DNA of 64,000 bases. Origin: an uncultured Acetatifactor sp. (GTDB lineage: Bacteria; Bacillota; Clostridia; Lachnospirales; Lachnospiraceae). The translations under genes were made by a program, and so were the position numbers. Positions 25,330 to 34,381 of this stretch are shown here, one piece after another. The stretch spans positions 8,675 through 72,674 of the forward strand of contig CAJTXE010000003.1 of assembly GCA_910580225.1 (NCBI GenBank), in the 5' to 3' direction. Positions within the stretch are counted from its first letter, which is position 1; each line of letters opens with the position of its first letter. The notes beneath the pieces were generated by a model, which was given only the letters and a program-made list of their open reading frames with translations, was not told the DNA's origin and searched no databases.

Positions 25330-26712
25330 ATGGACGAAAATAACGGATATTTTGACAACTTAAGCGGCACAGGGCCGGAGAGACGAAGCAGCCAGCCTCA
25401 AGGCAGTCATCAGATACCATCGCCGGTATGGAATCCGGTACCCTTGGAGAAACCGCAGAAAGCGGAAAAGGGCAGCGGAAAAGGTCTGTTTCTGGGGGGG
25501 TTTATCACGGGAATCGCGGGAGCTCTGCTGGTGATGGGTATCTGTTATCTGGGGCTTTATGTGCAGAATATCGTGGATTCGGGTAAGCTGACGGCTAAGC
25601 AGGAGGAAGGGCCGACGCTGGAAGAAGGGTCAGCGATTAATGACTCAACTTTGAGTAAGATGCAGATGCTGGAGAGAACCATTGATCAGTATTTCTATCT
25701 GAGAGATGTGGCGGATGAGGAACTGCAGGACGGTATTTACAGGGGAATGCTGTCGGCTCTGGGAGATCCTTATTCGGAGTACTACTCGGCTGAGGAACTG
25801 AAAGAACTGATGGAACAGACAGAGGGCGTATACTATGGCATCGGTGCTTATATCAGTCTGGATGTGGTTACCGGACTGCCGAAGATCAGCGGAACGATCT
25901 CGGGTGCGCCGTCAGAGGAAGCGGATCTGCGGGCAAACGATTTGATCTATGAGGTGGATGGAGTCTCTGCCTACGGAATGTCTCTTACAGAAGTAGTCTC
26001 TCTGATCAAGGGACAGGAAGATACGGAAGTAGTACTTACGATTATCCGGGAAGGAGAATCAGATTATCTGGAAGTCAGTGTTACCCGCAGGAAGGTGGAG
26101 ACACCTACGGTAGAGTATTCCATGATGGAAGACCATATGGCCTATATTCAGGTGACGGAGTTTGATGAAGTTTCCATTACACAATTCGAGTCCGCACTGG
26201 CGTCGGCGAGAAGTGCCGGCATGAAGGGAATGATCCTGGATCTGCGTGCAAATCCAGGCGGAAGTCTGAATGCTGTGGTAGAGATGGCAAGGATGATTCT
26301 TCCGGAGGGGATGATCGTATATACGGAAGACAAAAACGGGGAAAGGCAGGAATTTACCTGTGACGGGAACAAAGAGCTGGAGGTGCCGCTGGTGGTTTTG
26401 ATTGATATGAACTCTGCCAGTGCTTCCGAGATCATGGCCGGAGCCATCAAGGATTATCAACTGGGTACTTTGGTGGGAACCACGACATTTGGAAAAGGCA
26501 TTGTACAGCAAATCATTCCTTTCCGCGACGGTTCGGCGGTCAAAGTTACGATCAGTGCTTACTATACGCCCAACGGCAACAATATACATGGTATCGGTAT
26601 CGAGCCGGACGTGGTGTGCGAGTTTGACGGCGAAGCTTATTACGGAAGCGAGGAGCGCCCGGATAATCAGCTGGAGAAGGCGAAGGAAGTGCTGCGGGAG
26701 AAAATGAGATAG
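25330..26712 (+). CDS. S41 C-terminal processing protease (CtpA/CtpB-like)
   Basis: Membrane-anchored serine protease of 460 aa: cytoplasmic tail, one membrane segment (about residues 60-80, LFLGGFITGIAGALLVMGIC), helical region, PDZ domain (from VYYGIGAYISLDVVTG) and S41 core. The catalytic region MNSASASEIMAGAIKDYQLG carries the Ser, and TTFGKGIVQQI carries the Lys. ATG 25330 is selected because AGGAGGAG precedes it; an upstream in-frame ATG lacks this. The ftsE-ftsX-ctp order is common in Firmicutes. It ends at a strong terminator. Confidence 0.9.
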   Translation: MDENNGYFDNLSGTGPERRSSQPQGSHQIPSPVWNPVPLEKPQKAEKGSGKGLFLGGFITGIAGALLVMGICYLGLYVQNIVDSGKLTAKQEEGPTLEEGSAINDSTLSKMQMLERTIDQYFYLRDVADEELQDGIYRGMLSALGDPYSEYYSAEELKELMEQTEGVYYGIGAYISLDVVTGLPKISGTISGAPSEEADLRANDLIYEVDGVSAYGMSLTEVVSLIKGQEDTEVVLTIIREGESDYLEVSVTRRKVETPTVEYSMMEDHMAYIQVTEFDEVSITQFESALASARSAGMKGMILDLRANPGGSLNAVVEMARMILPEGMIVYTEDKNGERQEFTCDGNKELEVPLVVLIDMNSASASEIMAGAIKDYQLGTLVGTTTFGKGIVQQIIPFRDGSAVKVTISAYYTPNGNNIHGIGIEPDVVCEFDGEAYYGSEERPDNQLEKAKEVLREKMR

Positions 26713-26739
26713 GACAACGGGAGAGCATTCTCCCTGATT

Positions 26740-26773
26740 TGCCACAGGAAAAACGTTTCCTGTGGCATTTTTT
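26740..26773 (+). terminator. Strong terminator after ctpA-like gene
   Basis: Perfect 12-bp stem TGCCACAGGAAA / TTTCCTGTGGCA with a 4-nt AACG loop and six T residues. Confidence 0.95.
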
Positions 26774-26822
26774 ACCACTGGCGGACCTGACACAGAGTGG
26801 GATTTTCAGAAGAAAAACCAAT

Positions 26823-26871
26823 GCTGCCAGACAGCGGGAGGTAAATTGGAGAACCGTTATTGTCTGGCAGC
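26823..26871 (-). terminator. Inverted repeat at the 3' end of the - strand membrane protein gene
   Basis: GCTGCCAGACA (26823-26833) and TGTCTGGCAGC (26861-26871) pair perfectly; one arm lies in the last codons of the - strand gene. On that strand a T-run (TTTTTC) follows a few bases after the stem. Probable terminator with a long loop. Confidence 0.5.
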
Positions 26872-28380
26872 CTTTCGGGAGATGACACAGTAGATGCCAT
26901 GTTCGCTTAAGTCATATTGGTCTGGATCCGAAATTCCGACTGACTGTAAGATCTGTTCCGCCTGACTGGTATAACAGGTGATTACCGTTGCCGTTTCCCA
27001 GGAAAAGATTTCAGGAGAGGGCATCTTCAGTTGGGACAGGTTGACAAATTCTTCGCTGGCAGTATCAAAAGAGTAGACGAGGGTACGGCCATGGGTTTCC
27101 AGCCAGCACTCACTGGCAATATTTACTTCAGGGTCATAAAAAGCGCACACTATATGACTGTCTTCAGATGTTTTGTCCAGAATATTCTGGAAGTATAAAC
27201 GGACCATAGAACCTGTATAAGCGTATTCCCGGGACATGGACCAGGCTCTGGGCGCTTCTGACAGAAAGAGCAGAATCAATATTCCTATGTACAATGTTTT
27301 TTTCCAGCGGTCCTGCCGAAATAGCTGATATCCAAGCAGAACAATCAGAAAGGTATATCCCACGATCCAGGGGATGATGTATCGTTCGCTCATCAGACTT
27401 TTGGCGTGGACCACCAACTGCACCACCATAACATAGAGGGCAATCAAAATGAAACCGGCATATTTTCGCTGATCAGCTTTGGAAAGCTGGTGAAAGAACA
27501 TGACGATTGCAAAGAAAAGCGCGGCTCCGGCAAGAGTATAACTCCGGAGGTTGAAATTTAAACTGTATTTGATACCGGACCAGTATTCCAACAGAGAGGT
27601 TCCTTTCTGAAAACCGGCGTAGCTCACATTGTCCACTCCGGTATGGAAGAGGATAATGCCTGCATTGACGGCTGCGGATAATAGAATTATGATAGATACG
27701 TTCAGGTTTCTTTTGAAACATTTATAACATTCACCGTTTTCACAATATTCCAGCCAGAATTTCAGGGCGGCAAATACCGGCATGAACAGTGTAAAACTTT
27801 CCTTTATCAGCCCGCAGATGACGGCGCTGAGTGGAATCAGGATATTCATAAGCAGGTTCTCATATTTTTTGTCATGATATTGTTTTGCAATGAGAAATAA
27901 GGTAAGGGCACAAAAAAGCAAACCAGTATTCTCCTGATTTGCACTGCGGTACCAGGGGGTGAACTGAGCACCGAACAGGGTAATTCCGGTAAACAAAAAG
28001 CTGATGAAGCGGCTGCGGACCAGGTATCTGGCTGTATAATACAGGAGGGAAAAAGTCAGGATTCCCTTGAATGCCGTGTACCAGTTCCAATATACCATCT
28101 CGTCACCGAACAGCATGATGCCGGTCAGTCTTTCCACCCAGTACATGGGACGGAAACGTGTGGAATCTCCTGCAATGGCTGTCCCGATCAGATCTGCCAA
28201 AGAGGCATTGCCCTCCGTGAAGGCAACATGATACCGGATGAGTTCATGATCATCCTGAAAATGATATCCGGATGAGATGGTACCGGTTCTATAGAGCGTG
28301 CCGCCCACCAGCAGGATGCCAAGGAGCAAAATGATGACTGGTTCCAGGCGCGTAAGATGTAAAGGCTTCTTCTTTATCAT
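26857..28380 (-). CDS. Multi-pass membrane protein, GT-C glycosyltransferase-like
   Basis: A 507-aa protein with about ten to twelve hydrophobic segments and a C-terminal soluble domain of about 110 residues. The first extracytoplasmic loop has an Asp pair (YHFQDDHELIRY), as in GT-C transferases that use lipid-linked sugars, and the overall layout fits that superfamily. No specific family is recognised. The start has AAAGGGAATGG upstream. It converges with the ctpA-like gene, and the spacer to the next gene upstream (28381-28539) contains that gene's terminator, so it is probably transcribed alone. Confidence 0.6.
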   Translation of the reverse strand: MIKKKPLHLTRLEPVIILLLGILLVGGTLYRTGTISSGYHFQDDHELIRYHVAFTEGNASLADLIGTAIAGDSTRFRPMYWVERLTGIMLFGDEMVYWNWYTAFKGILTFSLLYYTARYLVRSRFISFLFTGITLFGAQFTPWYRSANQENTGLLFCALTLFLIAKQYHDKKYENLLMNILIPLSAVICGLIKESFTLFMPVFAALKFWLEYCENGECYKCFKRNLNVSIIILLSAAVNAGIILFHTGVDNVSYAGFQKGTSLLEYWSGIKYSLNFNLRSYTLAGAALFFAIVMFFHQLSKADQRKYAGFILIALYVMVVQLVVHAKSLMSERYIIPWIVGYTFLIVLLGYQLFRQDRWKKTLYIGILILLFLSEAPRAWSMSREYAYTGSMVRLYFQNILDKTSEDSHIVCAFYDPEVNIASECWLETHGRTLVYSFDTASEEFVNLSQLKMPSPEIFSWETATVITCYTSQAEQILQSVGISDPDQYDLSEHGIYCVISRKAARQ

Positions 28381-28526
28381 TTCCGGAATTCCATTCCCTT
28401 TCTGTTATGTACTGTTCAGAGTTTCTGTTTGCAACCATAGTATCATAGATCAATGGCTGTTTCAATATGATTTTATCCTGGTTTGCAACAGCGGGCAGGG
28501 ATTGAAAAGGGTCCTGAGGGACCATG

Positions 28527-28555
28527 AAAAAGCTGCAGGCTAATCTGCCTGCAGC
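28527..28555 (-). terminator. Terminator of the GH127-ABC operon
   Basis: On the - strand GCTGCAGGC - AGATTA - GCCTGCAGC is followed by TTTTT. The stem overlaps the stop of the GH127 gene. Confidence 0.9.
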
Positions 28556-30525
28556 CATGTGGTATATTGACAGCCGCTCTGCCCCAGATGATAGAAATCT
28601 CCCAGAGTAATGCCGCAGGGAAGAGGAATGAGGATTTGGCCCTGTTGTGATGGTACCGATTTGCGGTTGATGTCTTCCCGTTTCAGTACCGGAAGCTTCT
28701 GCAGGTCATGTCCCCCTGCCAGGCTGATATCCGTACCAAACAGAATCGGGCCTCGGAAGATACTGACATATCCGTCATATTGTTCTTTTCCCTCCAGATA
28801 ACGGGTAGTGAAATCAAGAGATAAGGTTATGCGGATTTTTTCCCGGCAGTCTATGGGGCAGTAAGTACCCGGGAGGGGATGCTTGATTTTCGGTGAGCCA
28901 CAGCAAGTCTGCTGGGAAGCTGGCTGATGGGGGCTGCAGGCAGAAATGCTGCAAGGTGGACAGCCGTGAGATCGGTCCGTGTGCAGTGATCTGCCGCTGC
29001 AGGACGTTGGGGCCAATAAGCTGCCGCCGCCATGATATTCTGTCAGCAAAGTGTCGGCGGACCATCCGGGTATCCGCAGCACCAGCTCACCAGTGTAATT
29101 TTCTACCAGAATCTGTATCTCGTTTCGGGCGGGATAGCCTCCGCTGATCTCAATGTGAACGCCGTTTTCCGTTACAAAATCTCCGTCTTCATAGGCATTG
29201 ATGCAGAGTGCCGCGGCTGTTTTTGTCACAGCCCATTCACTGAGCATGCCTACAGCCCTGGGAGCGTTCACGGAGCAGCAGTTCAGGTCCGGAGAACCGG
29301 CCCGACTTTGAAAGGAAATATCATGGTAATTGGCGCGCCGTTCTCCTGCCATGGGTGTGTGATAGGTGGACCACCTTCCGGTAGGAGACCAGGCTCCCAT
29401 GCAGGCATTGTAATGGGCGATTTCCAGGAAATCCAGGATAGACGGATCCCCTGTAAGTTTGAACAGCTCCACAGCCAGGGCATTGTAGGCCACGACACAG
29501 CAGGTCTCGATATTGCCGCTTTGAAAGGGGGTGCCGACGGCCTGCTCATCCGTGGAAAAGGCGCCGGTATTATGGACATCCGTTTTCTGAATGGAGCGGT
29601 AGATCTGTGTAACTGTCTGCAGATAGTGTGTCCCGGGGAACTGACCCCGGTTCTGACAGTCAGTCCTGGGAGGCTGTCCCTTATGGGATATGAGTCCCAC
29701 AGACCGGTACAGCTCCGCCAGGCCAAGGATGATGTGCAGACTTTCCCAACGCGGTTTGGGGCACTGATAGTATTCGATTCCGTTCAGGGCGCAGTGGATA
29801 TAATTTCCGGCCCGACTGTCAGCGATATCCCGTTCGATCTCCAGGCAAAATGTAAGATAACATTGCTTTCCGGTAATGCGGTACAACAGGGCAAAGGCAT
29901 GGATGGGAGCCAGGTTGGTTTCCGGTGATTTCAGCTCCAGAAGGCTTTTTCCGCCGGATTCCGGACAGTAGAATTTCTGTAGAAACAGGCCTGCTATTTT
30001 TTCCACACATTCCAGATAACGGGTATCTCCGGTTTCCTGAAACCACAGCAGCATGCCGTACATAATGTGATAATGATTCCAGGCGTCCCAGGTACCCTCT
30101 ATTTCCTCCGGTTTCTGTGAGAAGGAACCTGTAAGACGACATTCCCGGCTGAAGCATCCCAGATAACCGTCTTCTGCCTGGCAGTCCATCAGCTCCCGGA
30201 TAAAGTTGATAATGTAGTCGTATAGAGCATGGTCCAGTGTCAGACGATAGATATAATAAGCGCCAGTAATGTATTTTCCGGCAAATTCTCCCAGCCAGGG
30301 CAGCATCTGTCTGTAGGGCAGCCGATCCCGCTCCCTGAACATATCCAGGATGCCGGGATTGGTTTCCCGGAGGCCAATGAGCCAGTTTTTGGAGATATTT
30401 TCTGCAAGCCGTCCGGTGATTCCTTTCAGCCGGGAGGAGCGCATGTACACGGTGGTCATGATATCCTTTTCGGAGGGGATAAAACCTGGCTGCAGATTGT
30501 CTGTATTGTAAGTATTTTCGGACAT
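28540..30525 (-). CDS. GH127-family glycosidase (beta-L-arabinofuranosidase-like)
   Basis: A 661-aa cytoplasmic enzyme (no signal peptide) of the DUF1680/GH127 family, which removes beta-L-arabinofuranose from plant glycans. The zinc-thiolate active site is visible: Glu340 and Cys342 in NIETCC, and Cys416-Cys417 in NCCSVN, matching the Glu/Cys set known for family members. N-terminal (alpha/alpha)6 barrel signatures such as DCQAEDGYLG are present. Odd: residues about 505-560 form a Ser/Pro/Cys-rich insertion with about ten cysteines in the C-terminal beta domain. It is the last gene of the lplA-lplB-lplC-GH127 operon, 9 nt after the permease gene. Confidence 0.88.
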   Translation of the reverse strand: MSENTYNTDNLQPGFIPSEKDIMTTVYMRSSRLKGITGRLAENISKNWLIGLRETNPGILDMFRERDRLPYRQMLPWLGEFAGKYITGAYYIYRLTLDHALYDYIINFIRELMDCQAEDGYLGCFSRECRLTGSFSQKPEEIEGTWDAWNHYHIMYGMLLWFQETGDTRYLECVEKIAGLFLQKFYCPESGGKSLLELKSPETNLAPIHAFALLYRITGKQCYLTFCLEIERDIADSRAGNYIHCALNGIEYYQCPKPRWESLHIILGLAELYRSVGLISHKGQPPRTDCQNRGQFPGTHYLQTVTQIYRSIQKTDVHNTGAFSTDEQAVGTPFQSGNIETCCVVAYNALAVELFKLTGDPSILDFLEIAHYNACMGAWSPTGRWSTYHTPMAGERRANYHDISFQSRAGSPDLNCCSVNAPRAVGMLSEWAVTKTAAALCINAYEDGDFVTENGVHIEISGGYPARNEIQILVENYTGELVLRIPGWSADTLLTEYHGGGSLLAPTSCSGRSLHTDRSHGCPPCSISACSPHQPASQQTCCGSPKIKHPLPGTYCPIDCREKIRITLSLDFTTRYLEGKEQYDGYVSIFRGPILFGTDISLAGGHDLQKLPVLKREDINRKSVPSQQGQILIPLPCGITLGDFYHLGQSGCQYTTWLQAD

Positions 30526-30534
30526 GGATGCACC

Positions 30535-31539
30535 TTACCCTTTCACACTTCCCAGTGTCAGACCGGAAGTAAAATATTTCTGCAGAAACGGATACACAAG
30601 CATCACCGGGAGCGCGGCCAGGAACAACTGAGCGGAACGGCCGGTCTGGACGTTGATCTGCCCCACCAGCTGGCTGTAATTGGTCCCGGCCTGGCGCATC
30701 AGAGACTCGAAGCTGCGCAGGAGGGTCTGCATATAGGTGGCCAGGGGATATTGGTCCCGGCTGCTCATATAGATGATGCCGCTGAACCAGTCATTCCAAT
30801 GGCCCACGATGCAGAAAAGTCCCACGGTGGCCAGGGAAGGCTTCAGCAGGGGCAGCACCACCTTGTAGAGCAGCTGAAATTCTGTGGCGCCATCCATGCG
30901 GGCAGCTTCCTGCAGTTCTTCGGGCTGACTGCGGATAAAGTTCATCAGGATGATCATGTTGTATATCGGCAGGGCGCCGGGCAGGATCAGCGACCATATG
31001 GTGTCCTTCAGACCTGTTTTGGATACCACCAGATAGAGGGGAATCATGCCGCCGGAAAACAGCATGGTGAATACAAAGTAGGCCATATAGAGATTCCGCC
31101 CCAGAAGCCGGTCCCGGCCCTTGGACAGGGGGTAGGCTGTGAGTACCATCAAGGTCAGGTTCACCATGGTGCCCAGGAAGGTTCTTGCCAGGGAGTTCAC
31201 CAGGGCATGCAGAAAATCTCCTTTTACCAGGGCATATTCATAGGAAGAAAGGGTGAAGTCTATTGGAAAGAAGGTGACCTTTCCCGCAGCCACCGCGCTT
31301 CTGCCGCTGAGAGATACCGCAAGCAGGTGCACGAAAGGGAGGACGCAGCTTAGGCATACCACAACCATCAGGAGGTAATTAAATGTCAGAAAAGCTTTTC
31401 TGGAGGGGCTTGCCTTCCGTGAGGAGGCTTTCTTTATGAAAGTTTTTTCGAGAGCAGTTTTTTCCAAGGAAGTTTTCTTCCCAAAAGTATGGAACAAAGT
31501 ACCTTCGGTGAAAGGCTTTTTTTTCAAAGCTGATTTCAT
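30535..31539 (-). CDS. Carbohydrate ABC permease, LplC type
   Basis: Inner-membrane subunit of a sugar importer (334 aa, six segments) with the EAA-type loop ELQEAARMDGATEFQLLYKV and the C-terminal TSGLTLGSVKG typical for LplC/YtcP. Odd: about 45 residues of Lys/Ser/Thr-rich low-complexity sequence precede the first membrane segment (KKTSLEKTALEKTFIKKASS). The start codon is well supported by AGAAAGGAGG. An ATPase gene is absent, as is usual for these importers, which share MsmK-type ATPases (family knowledge). Confidence 0.92.
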   Translation of the reverse strand: MKSALKKKPFTEGTLFHTFGKKTSLEKTALEKTFIKKASSRKASPSRKAFLTFNYLLMVVVCLSCVLPFVHLLAVSLSGRSAVAAGKVTFFPIDFTLSSYEYALVKGDFLHALVNSLARTFLGTMVNLTLMVLTAYPLSKGRDRLLGRNLYMAYFVFTMLFSGGMIPLYLVVSKTGLKDTIWSLILPGALPIYNMIILMNFIRSQPEELQEAARMDGATEFQLLYKVVLPLLKPSLATVGLFCIVGHWNDWFSGIIYMSSRDQYPLATYMQTLLRSFESLMRQAGTNYSQLVGQINVQTGRSAQLFLAALPVMLVYPFLQKYFTSGLTLGSVKG

Positions 31540-31556
31540 AAACGTATGCCTCCTTT

Positions 31557-32447
31557 CTAAAAGACCCTGTAATTTGCCGCTTTATCCGCCAGTATGTAGG
31601 AGGAAGTTATCAGTATCAGGGAGATGACGGATTTGAACAGGCCCACTGCGGTACCTACGGAGTATTGGGCCTGCATTATGCCCAGACGGTATACATAAGT
31701 ATCGATGATGTCTCCGGTCCGGTATACCACAGGGGAGTAGAGATTGAAAATTTGATCAAAACCGGCGTTCATCACATTTCCCAGAGACAGTACCAGCATC
31801 AGCACAACAGTGGGAGCCAGCATTGGTAAGGTAACATAGCGGGTCTGGCTTATCCTTCCGGCGCCGTCGATTCTGGCGGCTTCGTACAACTCCGGGTCAA
31901 TACCGGTCAGTGCGGCCAGATACACCACAGTGCCGAAGCCAAAGCCCTTCCAGATATCGGAGAGTATCATGGTCCAGGGAAAGACGGAGGGACTGCCCAG
32001 GAAGTTTACGGCTCCCAGGTTCGCGAATTCCAGTATCCGGTTTACCAGGCCGTCACCGGCCAGTAAATCGGACATGACCCCGGCCAGGATGACCCAGGAA
32101 AGAAAATGGGGGATATAGATCAGAGTCTGGAAGAGCCGTTTCATTACACGGTTTCCGATCTCGTTCAGCAGCAGGGCAAAAGTCACGGAGGCCAGGAGCC
32201 CTCCCAAGATCTTAAACACTGCAATGTACAGGCTGTTCCAGATGGTCCGGACAAAGTTGGGTTGTGAAAACAGGTAGCGGAAATGGGAGAGGCCAACCCA
32301 GGGAGAGGAAAAACCTCTCCCCGGATTGTAGTCCTGAAACGCAATCACCAGCCCGTACAGGGGGATATAAGAAAAGATAAATACCAGGAGGATTCCCGGC
32401 AGAAGCATCAAATGCATCTGCCATTCTGTTTTCAATCGTTTCTTCAT
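31557..32447 (-). CDS. Carbohydrate ABC permease, LplB type
   Basis: A 296-aa permease beginning MKKRLKTEWQMHLMLLPGIL with six membrane segments and the EAA loop DPELYEAARIDGAGRISQTR. It pairs with the LplC-type permease encoded 17 nt downstream. The binding-protein gene ends 10 nt upstream in transcription order. Confidence 0.93.
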   Translation of the reverse strand: MKKRLKTEWQMHLMLLPGILLVFIFSYIPLYGLVIAFQDYNPGRGFSSPWVGLSHFRYLFSQPNFVRTIWNSLYIAVFKILGGLLASVTFALLLNEIGNRVMKRLFQTLIYIPHFLSWVILAGVMSDLLAGDGLVNRILEFANLGAVNFLGSPSVFPWTMILSDIWKGFGFGTVVYLAALTGIDPELYEAARIDGAGRISQTRYVTLPMLAPTVVLMLVLSLGNVMNAGFDQIFNLYSPVVYRTGDIIDTYVYRLGIMQAQYSVGTAVGLFKSVISLILITSSYILADKAANYRVF

Positions 32448-32457
32448 AGGCTGCTCC

Positions 32458-34167
32458 TTACTGGGCGCCGCACATGTCGTTTACGGCCTGAGTCGCTTCG
32501 TCGCCGCCGGCTGCGCGCCATTCTTCCACCAGGGTGTCAAAGTAATCAATGGGTTCCTCACCCATGATAATTTTGGTAAAACCTTCGGTCAGAATATCGC
32601 TCAGAGTGCTTCCGGCTCTGTTGATGGTGTCGGGGATCACTGCCCAGATTTTGTTCTTGATTACATCACCTGCTGCAATGATGGGCTCTGCCATGCTGTA
32701 GGCGCTTTTTTCCGGACCCCAGAGCATGTAGCCGCCAACCGCCGTGGTGCTGCCGTCATTGGTAAAGTTCACGATATCCGCATAGGCCTGCTGCTGTTTT
32801 CTGGTCTCCAACAAGCTTTCGTCCTGTGCTGCAATGGCCTGAGAGGTAGCTAAAAAGGTGGAGCGGTCCAGATTGGGGTCCTGTACCCGCATGATCTGGG
32901 CGGCATGTTCCACTTCGAAATAGGAAAGGATTTCTTCCTGGCTGATGCCTTCCTCTGCAGCTTCATTTTCCATGTAGGCAAAGAAGTTGATGCACTTTAA
33001 TGCGGCTTCCGGATTTTTGCAGTCCTTGCTTACAACTGTATAAGTAGAGTTATCACAATTCAATGGATAAAGTACTTTTTCACCGGTAGCAGAGGGGACG
33101 GCGTAGGCTTCCAGGTAAGCTTCCCGGCCCAGGTTGGAGATCATGTCGGTTCCGGCAGTCCAGCCCAGCCAGTTTTTGAAGGGATAGATGCCCAGTTTGC
33201 CGTTAACGGCATCTTCGTTAAGTTTCTCGGTATTGGTCACGGCAAATCCGTCATTGATGATGCCTTCCTGATACCATTTGGCCCATTCCGCCAGAGCGGT
33301 CTTCATTTCCGGCTGAACGGAACCGAAACCGATTTGTCCGCCCGGTTCTTCTACCCAGATGTCAGGGTAAGCGCCCCAGGCCGGGGCCATGATTTTCAGG
33401 GTGGTCAGGCTCTGGTCCACGGCAATTCCTGTGCTTCCGTATTCTGCCTGAAATGCTTTCTCTATGGCTACAAGGTCATCCATGGTCTTGGGGTCTTCCA
33501 GATTCAGGGCGTCTTTCCAGTCCTTCCGAATCCATACAGGGTCGATCTGGGCAATGGGACCTACGCCTAACTGTGCAATTCCATACAGTTTTCCGCCTGA
33601 TTTTCCGGATTCAAAGCTTTCCGGTTCCAAGGCCATGTAGCTTTTGATCCGGTCACTGGCGTAGGTTTCGTAGACTTCTGACAAATCGTAAAGCATATCG
33701 GCCTGGATGAGCTGCTGCAGCTGGGTGGTATTGACCATGCATACATCCGGCAGATTGCCGTCCACGATAGCCAGGTTGATTTTGGTAAAATAGTCATCCC
33801 ACTCAGCGGTGAAGGCGGGAACCACTTCAATATTCAGTTTTTCTTTGTAACCTCTGGTCCAGGGGTTGCTGCTGATATCGTCCCCTTCCTGATAGTTTAA
33901 GTTGGAGTCAATCATCAGGGCGACTTTCAGAGTGACGGTTTCGTCATAAGGTGTCAGGGGACCGCCGGGCGTCTGGGTTTTCGCCTCTGTTCCGGAGGAA
34001 GTCTCCTGGCCGGAATCGCCTTGAGAGTCTGTCTGTTGCCCTGACTGGGCGTCACCGGAGGTATTCTGGGCACTGCTTCCGGAATCAGCTTCCTTTTCGC
34101 CGCAGGCTGCCAGGGACATGGTCAGAGCGGCTGCCAGTAAGAGTGACAGGACTTTTTTCTTCATCAT
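32458..34167 (-). CDS. Extracellular sugar-binding lipoprotein, LplA type
   Basis: Substrate-binding lipoprotein of 569 aa. The signal peptide MMKKKVLSLLLAAALTMSLA is followed by the lipobox LAAC, then a Ser/Gln/Thr linker and the family-1-type binding domain. First gene of the arabinofuranoside-type operon, divergent from the YesM-type kinase, so the shared 215-bp spacer should hold the regulated promoter. The substrate is inferred from the GH127 partner (beta-L-arabinofuranosyl oligosaccharides); this is not shown by the protein itself. Confidence 0.93.
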   Translation of the reverse strand: MMKKKVLSLLLAAALTMSLAACGEKEADSGSSAQNTSGDAQSGQQTDSQGDSGQETSSGTEAKTQTPGGPLTPYDETVTLKVALMIDSNLNYQEGDDISSNPWTRGYKEKLNIEVVPAFTAEWDDYFTKINLAIVDGNLPDVCMVNTTQLQQLIQADMLYDLSEVYETYASDRIKSYMALEPESFESGKSGGKLYGIAQLGVGPIAQIDPVWIRKDWKDALNLEDPKTMDDLVAIEKAFQAEYGSTGIAVDQSLTTLKIMAPAWGAYPDIWVEEPGGQIGFGSVQPEMKTALAEWAKWYQEGIINDGFAVTNTEKLNEDAVNGKLGIYPFKNWLGWTAGTDMISNLGREAYLEAYAVPSATGEKVLYPLNCDNSTYTVVSKDCKNPEAALKCINFFAYMENEAAEEGISQEEILSYFEVEHAAQIMRVQDPNLDRSTFLATSQAIAAQDESLLETRKQQQAYADIVNFTNDGSTTAVGGYMLWGPEKSAYSMAEPIIAAGDVIKNKIWAVIPDTINRAGSTLSDILTEGFTKIIMGEEPIDYFDTLVEEWRAAGGDEATQAVNDMCGAQ

Positions 34168-34381
34168 AGTAGATTCTCCCTTCTTTTGGTACGATTGTTA
34201 GCGGTTCTGACAGCTGCATTCGGCTGCCTTACTTAAAGCTTAGTATAGAGATTTGGCAGGGACTGTTCCATCGTTTTTCTTGCGTTTTGTATAATTTCAT
34301 GCCTATTGTGCCTGGTCTGCGCAAAATATCTTTATGAGTGCATGATTTTGTACTATAATGGAACCGGGAGGAGTGGGTGGT
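34168..34381. promoter_or_regulatory. Divergent control region of binding protein and YesM/YesN genes
   Basis: A 214-nt spacer. On the + strand a TATAAT hexamer (about 34353) lies just upstream of the kinase start with a poor -35. On the - strand a TATACT box lies at about 34240 without a good -35, as expected for promoters needing an AraC-type activator (inference). No clear operator was identified. Confidence 0.4.

Noticed and set aside
29032..29928. 298-aa + strand frame opposite GH127; likewise 30229-31353
   Set aside because: Both lie antisense to GH127 and ABC permease genes with intact motifs.
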